A stretch of 64,000 nucleotides of DNA from contig NZ_AUGQ01000006.1 in the NCBI RefSeq assembly GCF_000422745.1, forward strand, positions 62,001-126,000. Reading direction: 5' to 3'. The stretch comes from Microbacterium gubbeenense DSM 15944 (GTDB lineage Bacteria; Actinomycetota; Actinomycetes; Actinomycetales; Microbacteriaceae). Positions 54,858-62,572 of this stretch are shown piece after piece. The notes under the pieces were generated by a model that did no database searches, was not told the DNA's origin, and saw nothing but the letters and a program-made list of their open reading frames with translations. The stretch's first letter is position 1; every line of letters begins with the position of its first letter. Made by a program: the position numbers and the translations under genes.

Positions 54858-55250
54858 GCCCCGATTCTATCGAACAAATGAACGAAGAACAAGACTTTCA
54901 CGAAGATTGGTGATAGAAACTAGGAACGATGATGAGTTGCCGCAGTTCGTCCCGTGCGCGGGGTGTGCGTCCCGAGCCGCCCCGGCTCGTTCCGCACGCG
55001 CTCGGGAAGAGGGGGAGGAGTGACCAGATCCCAACTCCCGCGTGGCATCGCGGTGACCTATCGTGCTATCCTGAAGTGTCACGCGTGCGCGCGTCGGCTC
55101 GCTCGCTCTTCGGATCGGGCGTGCAGACTGCCGCGTGATCGCTGAAACCCATCCAACCGCTTCCGGTTCCCCTGTGTGATTGTGCGGGCACGTGCCCATT
55201 CCGTCCGGATCTGAAGCCCGAGATTTCAACCCCTGAAGGCTAACTACTAC
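54858..55250 (+). promoter_or_regulatory. rpsA promoter region and long leader
   Basis: This 393-bp gap has no supported gene. A likely rpsA -10 is TATCCT near 55069, preceded by TG as an extended -10, giving a leader of about 170 nt. The leader holds two hairpins: AACCG-CTTC-CGGTT (55155-55168) and the perfect palindrome GGGCACGTGCCC (55186-55197). The ribosome site GAAGG precedes the ATG at 55251. A small open frame at 54929-55138 has no family support. Upstream, TAGAAA in an AT-rich stretch near 54910 may be a second promoter. Confidence 0.5.
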
Positions 55251-56714
55251 ATGACTAACGCAACGACCGCCTCGGCCACCACGCAGGTCGCGATCAACGA
55301 CATCGGATCTGCGGAAGACTTCCTGGCCGCGGTCGAGAAGACTCTGAAGTTCTTCAACGACGGCGACATCATTGACGGCGAGATCGTCAAGATCGACCGC
55401 GATGAGGTTCTGCTCGACGTCGGATACAAGACCGAGGGCGTCATCCCCTCGCGCGAGCTGTCCATCAAGCACGACGTCAACCCCGATGACGTCGTCAACG
55501 TGGGCGACCGCATCGAGGCCCTGGTTCTCCAGAAGGAGGACAAGGAAGGCCGACTGATCCTGTCGAAGAAGCGCGCGCAGTACGAGCGCGCCTGGGGCGA
55601 CGTGGAGCAGGTCAAGGAGAACGACGGTGTCGTCAAGGGCACGGTCATCGAGGTCGTCAAGGGCGGCCTCATCCTCGACATCGGCCTCCGCGGCTTCCTC
55701 CCGGCCTCGCTCATCGAGCTGCGCCGCGTGCGCGACCTGACGCCGTACCTCGGCCAGGAGCTCGAGGCGAAGATCCTCGAACTCGACAAGAACCGCAACA
55801 ACGTGGTGCTCTCGCGCCGTGCGCTCCTCGAGGAGACGCAGTCCGCGAGCCGCGCTCAGTTCCTGGGCGGCCTGCACAAGGGCCAGGTCCGCAAGGGCCA
55901 GGTCTCGTCGATCGTCAACTTCGGTGCGTTCGTCGACCTCGGCGGCGTGGACGGCCTCGTCCACGTGTCCGAGCTCTCGTGGAAGCACATCGACCACGCC
56001 AGCGAGGTCGTCGAGGTGGGCCAGGAGGTCACCGTCGAGGTTCTCGAGGTCGACCTCGACCGCGAGCGCGTCTCGCTGTCGCTCAAGGCGACGCAGGAAG
56101 ACCCGTGGCAGGTCTTCGCCCGCACGCACCAGATCGGTCAGATCACGCCCGGTAAGGTCACCAAGCTCGTTCCGTTCGGTGCGTTCGTTCGCGTCGCGGA
56201 CGGCATCGAGGGCCTCGTGCACATCTCCGAGCTGTCGCACAAGCACGTCGAGATGGCCGAGCAGGTCGTATCGGTGGGCGAGGAGCTGTTCGTCCGCGTC
56301 ATCGACATCGACCTGGACCGCCGCCGCATCTCGCTGTCGCTCAAGCAGGCCAACGACATGGTCGACCCGAACGGCACCGAGTTCGACCCGTCGCTCTACG
56401 GCATGACGACCGAGTACGACGAGAACGGCGAGTACAAGTTCCCCGAGGGCTTCGACCCCGAGACGAGCGAGTGGCTCGAGGGCTACGACGAGGCGCGCGA
56501 GACCTGGGAGCAGGAGTACGCTCAGGCGCAGGCTCGCTGGGAGAACCACAAGGAACAGGTCGCCAAGGCCATCGAAGCCGAGGCGAACGCCGAGGAGCAG
56601 GCCCCGGCCGGCTCGGCGGCATCGAGCACCTTCTCGTCGGAGAGCGCCGGTGCCGGCGCCCTCGCTGACGACGAGGCCCTCGCGGCGCTCCGCGAGAAGC
56701 TCGCCGGCAACTGA
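55251..56714 (+). CDS. rpsA: 30S ribosomal protein S1
   Basis: A 487-residue S1 with four S1 (OB) domains at about residues 35-105, 120-190, 205-275 and 290-360, seen as repeated blocks such as DGEIVKIDRDEVLLDVGYKT, KGTVIEVVKGGLILDIGLRG, KGQVSSIVNFGAFVDLGGVD and PGKVTKLVPFGAFVRVADGI. The C-terminal 120 residues are acidic and disordered. Four domains and this length are normal for actinobacteria. It binds mRNA and helps translation initiation, although leaderless messages do not need it. GGATCC is absent from its coding region. Confidence 0.97.
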   Translation: MTNATTASATTQVAINDIGSAEDFLAAVEKTLKFFNDGDIIDGEIVKIDRDEVLLDVGYKTEGVIPSRELSIKHDVNPDDVVNVGDRIEALVLQKEDKEGRLILSKKRAQYERAWGDVEQVKENDGVVKGTVIEVVKGGLILDIGLRGFLPASLIELRRVRDLTPYLGQELEAKILELDKNRNNVVLSRRALLEETQSASRAQFLGGLHKGQVRKGQVSSIVNFGAFVDLGGVDGLVHVSELSWKHIDHASEVVEVGQEVTVEVLEVDLDRERVSLSLKATQEDPWQVFARTHQIGQITPGKVTKLVPFGAFVRVADGIEGLVHISELSHKHVEMAEQVVSVGEELFVRVIDIDLDRRRISLSLKQANDMVDPNGTEFDPSLYGMTTEYDENGEYKFPEGFDPETSEWLEGYDEARETWEQEYAQAQARWENHKEQVAKAIEAEANAEEQAPAGSAASSTFSSESAGAGALADDEALAALREKLAGN

Positions 56715-56730
56715 TCTAGCCGCAGCATGA

Positions 56731-56760
56731 GCGGGTCGGATCCTTCGGGATCCGGCCCGC
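56731..56760 (+). terminator. strong terminator after rpsA
   Basis: A 13-bp stem with one G-U pair, GCGGGTCGGATCC (56731-56743), a TTCG tetraloop, and GGATCCGGCCCGC (56748-56760), followed by GTTCTCGTT. It starts 16 bp after the rpsA stop. Confidence 0.9.
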
Positions 56761-56817
56761 GTTCTCGTTCAGGCGGCGCTCGGTAGGCTGAATCACAGTG
56801 CGACGAAGGGAGAGCGC

Positions 56818-58290
56818 ATGGCCCTCGCCCGATGGCGCGTCCCCGTGCGGGTGCGGATCCTCGCCGCGATCCTCGCGGTCACGGCGGTCGGCCTCGTCGT
56901 CGCCGGCGGCATCGCCTTCTTTCTGCAGTACACCCGCGTGATCGACGGGATCGACGCCGAACTGCACCAGGAGCTCACGGGCATCGAGACCCGCATCGAC
57001 GGCGATCGCGTCGGATCGGTCGACGGCTCCGCCGGAACCGCGACTGTCGAGGATCTGTCGGGCTTCACGAACGTCGACGCGCTCGTCGAGGAGATCATGA
57101 GCATCGTGTCGCCGCCGCTCGGCGGCAGCACCCTCGGCCTGATAGACGGCAGCCCGGCATACGGGCCCGGTGCGTCGACGATCATCGACCTCAGCGATCC
57201 CGATTTTTCGAACGGCGTCGCCGAGGTCGCGACGTCGAGCGGCATCGTCATCGGCACGCACGCGCTGGGCGGCAGCCCCGTGCGCTACCTCGCGGTTCCC
57301 CTCGCCGTAGACGGCGATCAGGCCGAGGGACTGTTCATCTCGGGCATCTCCGTCGACTCGCGCCTCGCTGATCTGCGCTCGGTCATCGGCGCGTACGCCT
57401 GGGCCGCGCTCGGCGTCCTCATCGTCATCGGCCTCGTGGGCTGGATCGTCGCCGGGCGGCTGTTGAGGCCCGTGCGCGAGCTGCGCACCACCGCCGCACG
57501 GATCACCGCCGGCGCCCTCGACGAGCGCATCCCCGTGAGTGGCAACGACGACCTGTCGGACCTCACCGAGACCATCAACGCGATGATCGCGCGCCTCGAG
57601 GAGGCGTTCCGCGGGCAGCGGCGCGTGCTCAACGACGTGCGGCACGAGCTCGCGACCCCCGTCACGATCGTGCGCGGTCATCTCGAGCTCGTCGACCTGA
57701 CCGATCCCGCAGACGTCGCCCAGACGCGCGACCTTGCGATCGATGAGCTCGACAGGATGTCGGGCCTCATCGCCCAGATCTCGCACCTCGCCGAGGCCGA
57801 ACGCAGCGGGGCCCACGCGCCGCGAGCCGTTGACGTCGACGAGCTCACGCGCGGCGTGTTCGCGAAGATCCGCGTCATTCCGGATCGTGATTGGACGCTT
57901 GGATCCGTTGCACGAGGCGAGGCGTTCGTCGATCACGAGCGGATCACCCAGGCCTGGGTGCAGCTCGCCGACAACGCGGCGAAGTATTCCGAGCCGGGCA
58001 CCCGCATCGAGATCGGCAGCTCCCTCGATCGCGATGGCCTGCGCTGCTGGGTCGATGACGACGGGCCCGGCATCCCCGACGAGGCCCGCGAGCGGATCTT
58101 CGAGCGGTTCGGCCGCGCCACGGACAGCCGCGGCGCCGACGGATCCGGGCTCGGGCTGTCAATCGTGCTCGCGCTCGTGCACGCACACGGAGGGCGGGTC
58201 GATCTCGATACGCAGGTCGGGCGCGGATCCCGGTTCACGGTGGTTCTGCCGCGGACCCCCGCGGACCCCGACGACGAGGAGGAACGATGA
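56818..58290 (+). CDS. sensor histidine kinase
   Basis: A 490-residue two-component sensor. Order: helix 1 (about 12-36), outside sensor domain (37-190), helix 2 (about 196-216), HAMP linker (LLRPVRELRTTAARITAGAL), dimerisation domain with the phosphorylated H276 in VRHELATPVTIVRGHLELV, and the ATPase: N-box LADNAAKYSEPG, G1 DDDGPGIPDEARERIFERFG and G2 GSGLGLSIVLALVHAHGG. It is placed before its regulator, overlapping it as ATGA. TAGGCT near 56785 and ribosome site AGGGAGAG support the start. Signal unknown. Confidence 0.95.
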   Translation: MALARWRVPVRVRILAAILAVTAVGLVVAGGIAFFLQYTRVIDGIDAELHQELTGIETRIDGDRVGSVDGSAGTATVEDLSGFTNVDALVEEIMSIVSPPLGGSTLGLIDGSPAYGPGASTIIDLSDPDFSNGVAEVATSSGIVIGTHALGGSPVRYLAVPLAVDGDQAEGLFISGISVDSRLADLRSVIGAYAWAALGVLIVIGLVGWIVAGRLLRPVRELRTTAARITAGALDERIPVSGNDDLSDLTETINAMIARLEEAFRGQRRVLNDVRHELATPVTIVRGHLELVDLTDPADVAQTRDLAIDELDRMSGLIAQISHLAEAERSGAHAPRAVDVDELTRGVFAKIRVIPDRDWTLGSVARGEAFVDHERITQAWVQLADNAAKYSEPGTRIEIGSSLDRDGLRCWVDDDGPGIPDEARERIFERFGRATDSRGADGSGLGLSIVLALVHAHGGRVDLDTQVGRGSRFTVVLPRTPADPDDEEER

Positions 58291-58952
58291 GCAGGATCCT
58301 GATCGTCGAAGACGAGGACCGCATCGCCACGTTCATCGAGAAGGGCCTGGGCGCCGCGGGGTATGCGACCGAGCGCGCCGCGAGCGGCGACGAGGGCCTC
58401 GAACTGGCGCGGTCGATCGAGTTCGATCTCGTCCTGCTCGACGTCGGTCTGCCCGGCATGGACGGCTTCAGCGTCCTTCGGGCCCTGCGGGGCACCGGCA
58501 GCCGCGTGCCCGTCATCATGCTGACGGCGCACAGCTCGCTCGAGGACACCGTGCGCGGCCTCGACGGCGGCGCCGACGACTACATTCCGAAGCCGTTCCG
58601 CTTCGACGAGCTGCTCGCCCGCGTGCGCGTGCGGATCCGCGACATTCAGCCGGAGGCGACCTCGTCGACGACGCTGAGCTTCGGGAGAGTGAGCCTCGAC
58701 CTGCGCTCGCGCCGCGCGGAGGTCGATGGCGCGAACGTCGAGCTCTCGGCGCGCGAGTTCGCCCTCGCGGAAGAGTTCCTGCGCCATCCCGACCAGGTCA
58801 TGAGCCGCGAACAGCTGCTCAGCCAGGTCTGGGGCTACGACTACGACCCCGGCTCGAACATCGTAGATGTGTACGTGCGGTACCTGCGCGCGAAGCTCGG
58901 AGCCGAGCGGATCGAGACCGTGCGCGGAATGGGATACCGCCTCGTGGGCTGA
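58287..58952 (+). CDS. OmpR-family response regulator
   Basis: A 221-residue regulator: receiver domain (1-118) with the phosphate site D52 in LVLLDVGLPGMDGFS, acidic pair EDED, MLTAHSS and the lysine in DDYIPKPFRFDE; winged-helix DNA-binding domain (about 130-221) with SAREFALAEEFLRHPDQVMS and VDVYVRYLRAKLGAERIETV. It overlaps the kinase gene by 4 nt. OmpR-type proteins bind direct repeats, and one candidate lies just downstream at 58973-58989. Confidence 0.95.
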   Translation: MSRILIVEDEDRIATFIEKGLGAAGYATERAASGDEGLELARSIEFDLVLLDVGLPGMDGFSVLRALRGTGSRVPVIMLTAHSSLEDTVRGLDGGADDYIPKPFRFDELLARVRVRIRDIQPEATSSTTLSFGRVSLDLRSRRAEVDGANVELSAREFALAEEFLRHPDQVMSREQLLSQVWGYDYDPGSNIVDVYVRYLRAKLGAERIETVRGMGYRLVG

Positions 58953-58960
58953 TTCCGCTG

Positions 58961-58990
58961 GATGAGAATCTTCTCATCTGTGCCTCATCC
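58961..58990. promoter_or_regulatory. operator-like palindrome and 11-bp direct repeat before the GT operon
   Basis: A perfect 8-2-8 palindrome GATGAGAATCTTCTCATC (58961-58978) starts 9 bp after the regulator's stop. CTCATC at 58973-58978 is repeated at 58984-58989, an 11-bp period like the tandem sites of OmpR-family regulators. TAGAAG near 59015 could be the downstream -10. The palindrome could also be a weak terminator; both uses are possible. Confidence 0.5.
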
Positions 58991-59065
58991 TCCTTTCCCG
59001 GACGACGACGAGTGTAGAAGTCGTACAGCCCCGACATACCGATGGGGCAGGGATCAGGAGTAGAC

Positions 59066-60238
59066 ATGAGCACGAGAATCGTCTTGTTCTCGCACGACTC
59101 GGCCGGCCTCGGCCACATCCGCCGCAATCTTGCGCTCGCACACGCGCTGAGCGCCGGATCGGCCGAACCCGTCACGGGTCTGCTCGTCGCGGGGCGCCCC
59201 GAGGCGACGAGGTTCCGTGCGCCGCGAGGATGGGACTGGCTCATCCTTCCCGGCGTGCAGCACGGCGAGGGCGGCTACGTCTCGCGCGAGCTCGACCTCG
59301 ATCTCGAGGCGTCGACCGCGCTGCGCGGCGGCGCGTTCCGTGCGGCCCTCTCGGCGTTCGCCCCCGACCTCGTCGTCATCGACCGCCACCCGTTCGGCGT
59401 GGGCGGCGAGCTCGAGGACGGGCTGCGCACGCTGCGCGCCGCGAACCCCGAGTGCCGGATCGTCCTCGGCCTTCGCGACGTGCTCGACGCACCGCGAGCA
59501 GCGGCCGGCGAGTGGAGCGCGCTCGGCGGGGCACCGCGGATCCGCGCGCTCTTCGACGCGATCTGGGTCTACGGCGACCCCCGCGTGCACGATCTGTCGG
59601 TATCGGGCGAGCTGCCCGCATCGCTTCGCGATCTTGTCGCGCACACCGGCTACCTCGCCGACGGCCGGGTCGACGGCCCCCAGCACCAGGTCGACGCGCC
59701 GTACCTGCTGACGACCGTCGGCGGCGGAATCGACGGCGTCGACCTCGCTGCTGCCGCCGCCGCGGCCCCCGTGCCGGAGGGCCTCACGCACCTCATCGTG
59801 ACCGGACCCCAGATGACCGCCGCGGATCGCGAGCGCGTCGCGGCAGTCGCGACCGACCGCACGAGCGTGGTGCGCCGGGTGCCGGATGCGCTGCCGCTCA
59901 TCCGCGGCGCGGAAGCGGTCGTGTGCATGGGCGGGTACAACACGATCTGCGAGGTGATGTCGACAGAGACTCCCGCGCTCGTCGCTCCGCGGCGCCGTCG
60001 TCGTGCCGAGCAGGGGATCCGCGCCGCGGCGCTCACCCGCGCCGGCGTGATCGAAACGCTCTCGCCGTGGGAAACGGATCCGGAGACCATCGGGCGCTGG
60101 TTCGCCGCGAACGCAGGACGCACGATCTCGCGGGCCGGCGTCGAGCTCGATGGCCTCGGCCGGATCCCGTCGATCGCCGCAGACCTCCTCGGGTCTGCAG
60201 ACGCTTCAGTTCTGGAGGATGAGTTCATTGCAGTCTGA
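59066..60238 (+). CDS. COG4671/MurG-like glycosyltransferase
   Basis: A 390-residue GT-B protein similar to the COG4671 group of predicted glycosyltransferases. The N-terminal nucleotide-fold start MSTRIVLFSHDSAGLGHIRR is typical (HD and GLGH), followed by LVVIDRHPFGVGGELEDGLR and GLRDVLDAPR; the donor-binding half shows YLLTTVGGGIDG and AEAVVCMGGYNTICEVMSTE. The donor sugar is not known. The ATG at 59066 is set by AGGAG at 59056-59060. First gene of a run of four overlapping genes. Confidence 0.85.
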   Translation: MSTRIVLFSHDSAGLGHIRRNLALAHALSAGSAEPVTGLLVAGRPEATRFRAPRGWDWLILPGVQHGEGGYVSRELDLDLEASTALRGGAFRAALSAFAPDLVVIDRHPFGVGGELEDGLRTLRAANPECRIVLGLRDVLDAPRAAAGEWSALGGAPRIRALFDAIWVYGDPRVHDLSVSGELPASLRDLVAHTGYLADGRVDGPQHQVDAPYLLTTVGGGIDGVDLAAAAAAAPVPEGLTHLIVTGPQMTAADRERVAAVATDRTSVVRRVPDALPLIRGAEAVVCMGGYNTICEVMSTETPALVAPRRRRRAEQGIRAAALTRAGVIETLSPWETDPETIGRWFAANAGRTISRAGVELDGLGRIPSIAADLLGSADASVLEDEFIAV

Positions 60239-61481
60239 CAACGCGCGCGGCGGCATCGGCTACGTCGTGAAGGTGTACCCGCGCTTCTCGGAGACGTTCA
60301 TCGTCACGGAGCTGCTCGCGCGCGAGGCAGCGGGGGAGACGCTCACCGTCTTCGCCCTGCGCCCCTCGCAGGATCCGCGCTTCCACCCGCAGCTCGCACG
60401 CGTGGCGGCGCCCGTGCGCTACCTGCCGCGGCCGAGCAAGCCGTCGCTGTTGTGGGCGGCGCTGCGCGAGGCCGAGCCGTGGGTCGGCGATGGCGTCGCT
60501 CGTGCGCTGCCGGAGCTGCTCGCCTCGGAGGCGGACGAGGCCATCGCCGCCGTCGCCCTCGCCCAGCACGCCCGCGAGGAGCGGCTGACGCACCTGCACG
60601 CGCACTTCGCGACTTCGGCGGCCGTTGTCGCCCGGCTCGCCAGCCTCATCACGGGGATCCCGTACTCGTTCACGGCGCACGCGAAGGACCTGTTCCACGA
60701 GTCCGTCGACCCCGCGCGCCTGCGCACGCTGATCGCGGACGCCGCCTATGTCGCGACCGTCAGCGCCTTCAACGTCGCCCACCTGCGCGGCATCGCGCCC
60801 GACGACGCCGACCGGATCCACCTCGTGCCGAACGCGATCGAGGTCGAGCGGTTCGCGTATCGGCGCCCCGTCCGTCCGGCAGGCGCGCTCCGCGTCGCGG
60901 CCGTCGGTCGCCTCGTCGAGAAGAAGGGATTCGACGTGCTGCTCGACGCGTTCGCCGTGCTGCGGGCGACGGGCATCGACGCCGAGCTGACGCTCGCGGG
61001 CGGCGGCGAGCTGGCCGACGAGCTGAGCGATCGCGTGCGAACGCTCGGCCTCCAGGACGCTGTGCGGATGCCCGGACCCCTCTCGCAGTGCGAGGTCACC
61101 CAGCTGCTGCGCGAGTCGGACGTCTTCGCCGCCCCGTGCATCGTCGGATCCGACGGCAACGCCGACGGGCTGCCCACGGTGCTGCTCGAGGCGATGGCCA
61201 CGGGGGTGCCCTGCGTCTCCACGCCGGTCACGGGGATCCCCGAGGTCGTCATCGACGGTGAGACGGGGCTGCTCACCTCGCCCGGTGACCCGGCCGCGCT
61301 GGCGACGGCGCTGCGCCGCGTCGCGCAGGGATCCGTCGATATCGTCGCGCTCGCCGAGGCGGCTCGCTCTCTCGTCGAGCGCCGCCACGACGCCCGGAAC
61401 CAGGCCCATGCGCACGCACGCCTGACGAACGGCGATCTGCCCGAGACCGCGCAGGACTTCTCACGAGAGCTGGTGGCGTGA
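60228..61481 (+). CDS. GT4-family glycosyltransferase
   Basis: A 417-residue GT-B protein. GIGYVVKVYPRFSETFIVTE is the N-terminal pattern of colanic-acid-type transferases such as WcaL; HLHAHFATSAAVVARLASLI, YSFTAHAKDLFHE and VAAVGRLVEKKGFDVLLDAF follow, and the donor motif EAMATGVPCVSTPVTGIPEV contains the GT4 ExxxxG-P element. The start is taken as TTG 60228 because GGAGG (60214-60218) is correctly spaced for it but abuts the ATG at 60219. It overlaps the previous gene by 11 nt. Confidence 0.87.
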   Translation: MQSDNARGGIGYVVKVYPRFSETFIVTELLAREAAGETLTVFALRPSQDPRFHPQLARVAAPVRYLPRPSKPSLLWAALREAEPWVGDGVARALPELLASEADEAIAAVALAQHAREERLTHLHAHFATSAAVVARLASLITGIPYSFTAHAKDLFHESVDPARLRTLIADAAYVATVSAFNVAHLRGIAPDDADRIHLVPNAIEVERFAYRRPVRPAGALRVAAVGRLVEKKGFDVLLDAFAVLRATGIDAELTLAGGGELADELSDRVRTLGLQDAVRMPGPLSQCEVTQLLRESDVFAAPCIVGSDGNADGLPTVLLEAMATGVPCVSTPVTGIPEVVIDGETGLLTSPGDPAALATALRRVAQGSVDIVALAEAARSLVERRHDARNQAHAHARLTNGDLPETAQDFSRELVA

Positions 61482-62572
61482 TGCGCGTCGCATTTGTATG
61501 CACGGACCCCGGCATTCCGGTGGACGGTTCGAAGGGCGCGTCGGTGCACGTGCAGCAGATCGTGCGGGCGTTCCAGCGCCGCGGCGACGACGTCACGGTG
61601 TACGCGACCCGGTCGGGATCCGCCGAGATGGGCGGCGCGCCCATCGTCACGGTGCCCGTCGGGCGCGGCGACGCCGCGGACCGCGAGCGTGCGGTCGCGC
61701 GCGCCGCCGTCCAGATCGCCGAGCGGATCGCGGACGACGGATGCGACCTCGTGTACGAGCGCCTCTCGCTCTTCTCCGATGTGTCGGCGCGCGTGGCGGC
61801 CCCCGCTGTCGTGGAGGTCAACGCGCCCCTCATCGAAGAGCAGCGCACCCATCGCACTCTCGTCGACGAGACCGGTGCCACAGCCGCGGTGCGCCGCGTC
61901 CTGTCCCGTGCCGCGACCGTCGCCTGCGTCTCCGAGCCCGTCGCCGAGTGGGCGCTCGCGCACGGATCCGCCGACGCGTCGACGATCGTCGCGCCGAACG
62001 GCGTCGACACCCGCGCGTTCGCCCCCGCCGAACTGCGCGACGGGATCCTCGAGGTCGTCTTCATCGGCTCGCTCAAGAGCTGGCATGGCGTCGACATCGC
62101 GATCGCCGCGATCGCGGACCTCGAGGGCGTGCGCCTGACGATCATCGGCGATGGGCCCGAGCGCGAGCGCCTGGAGGGCGTCGCCGACGCGCTCGGTGCC
62201 GACGTGCGCTGGCTCGGGGCGATCCCGCACGAGGCGGTGCCGGCGGAGCTGGCCGCCATGCACGTCGGTGTCGCGCCGTACCCGGCGACCGCCGATGCGT
62301 ACTTCTCCCCGCTCAAGGCCTTCGAATACCTCGCCGCGGGACTCGCGGTCGTCGCGTCCGAGACGGGTCAGATTCCGAGCCTCATCGCTCACGACGACAC
62401 GGGGATCCTCGTGCCGGCCGGCGGCGTCGACGCGCTCCGCGGCGCACTCACCACGCTGCGCGACGACCGCGGCCTCGCGCGCCGACTCGGATCCGCAGGT
62501 CGGGCGCGCGCCGTCAGCCAGCACGACTGGGATCGCACCCTCGATCGCATCCTTCCGGGAGGGTTCCGATGA
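61481..62572 (+). CDS. GT4-family glycosyltransferase
   Basis: A 363-residue GT-B protein: MRVAFVCTDPGIPVDGSKGA, SVHVQQIVRAFQRRGDDVTV, PAVVEVNAPLIEEQRTHRTL, IVAPNGVDTRAFAPAELRDG, VVFIGSLKSWHGVDIAIAAI and a donor region with FEYLAAGLAVVASETGQIPS. It is the third transferase in the run. ATG 61481 shares a base with the previous stop (TGATG), and its stop overlaps the ABC gene by 4 nt. Substrates unknown. Confidence 0.88.
   Translation: MRVAFVCTDPGIPVDGSKGASVHVQQIVRAFQRRGDDVTVYATRSGSAEMGGAPIVTVPVGRGDAADRERAVARAAVQIAERIADDGCDLVYERLSLFSDVSARVAAPAVVEVNAPLIEEQRTHRTLVDETGATAAVRRVLSRAATVACVSEPVAEWALAHGSADASTIVAPNGVDTRAFAPAELRDGILEVVFIGSLKSWHGVDIAIAAIADLEGVRLTIIGDGPERERLEGVADALGADVRWLGAIPHEAVPAELAAMHVGVAPYPATADAYFSPLKAFEYLAAGLAVVASETGQIPSLIAHDDTGILVPAGGVDALRGALTTLRDDRGLARRLGSAGRARAVSQHDWDRTLDRILPGGFR

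Noticed and set aside
54929-55138. Small protein gene upstream of rpsA
   Set aside because: 69-codon frame with no ribosome site or family resemblance; it overlaps the likely rpsA promoter.
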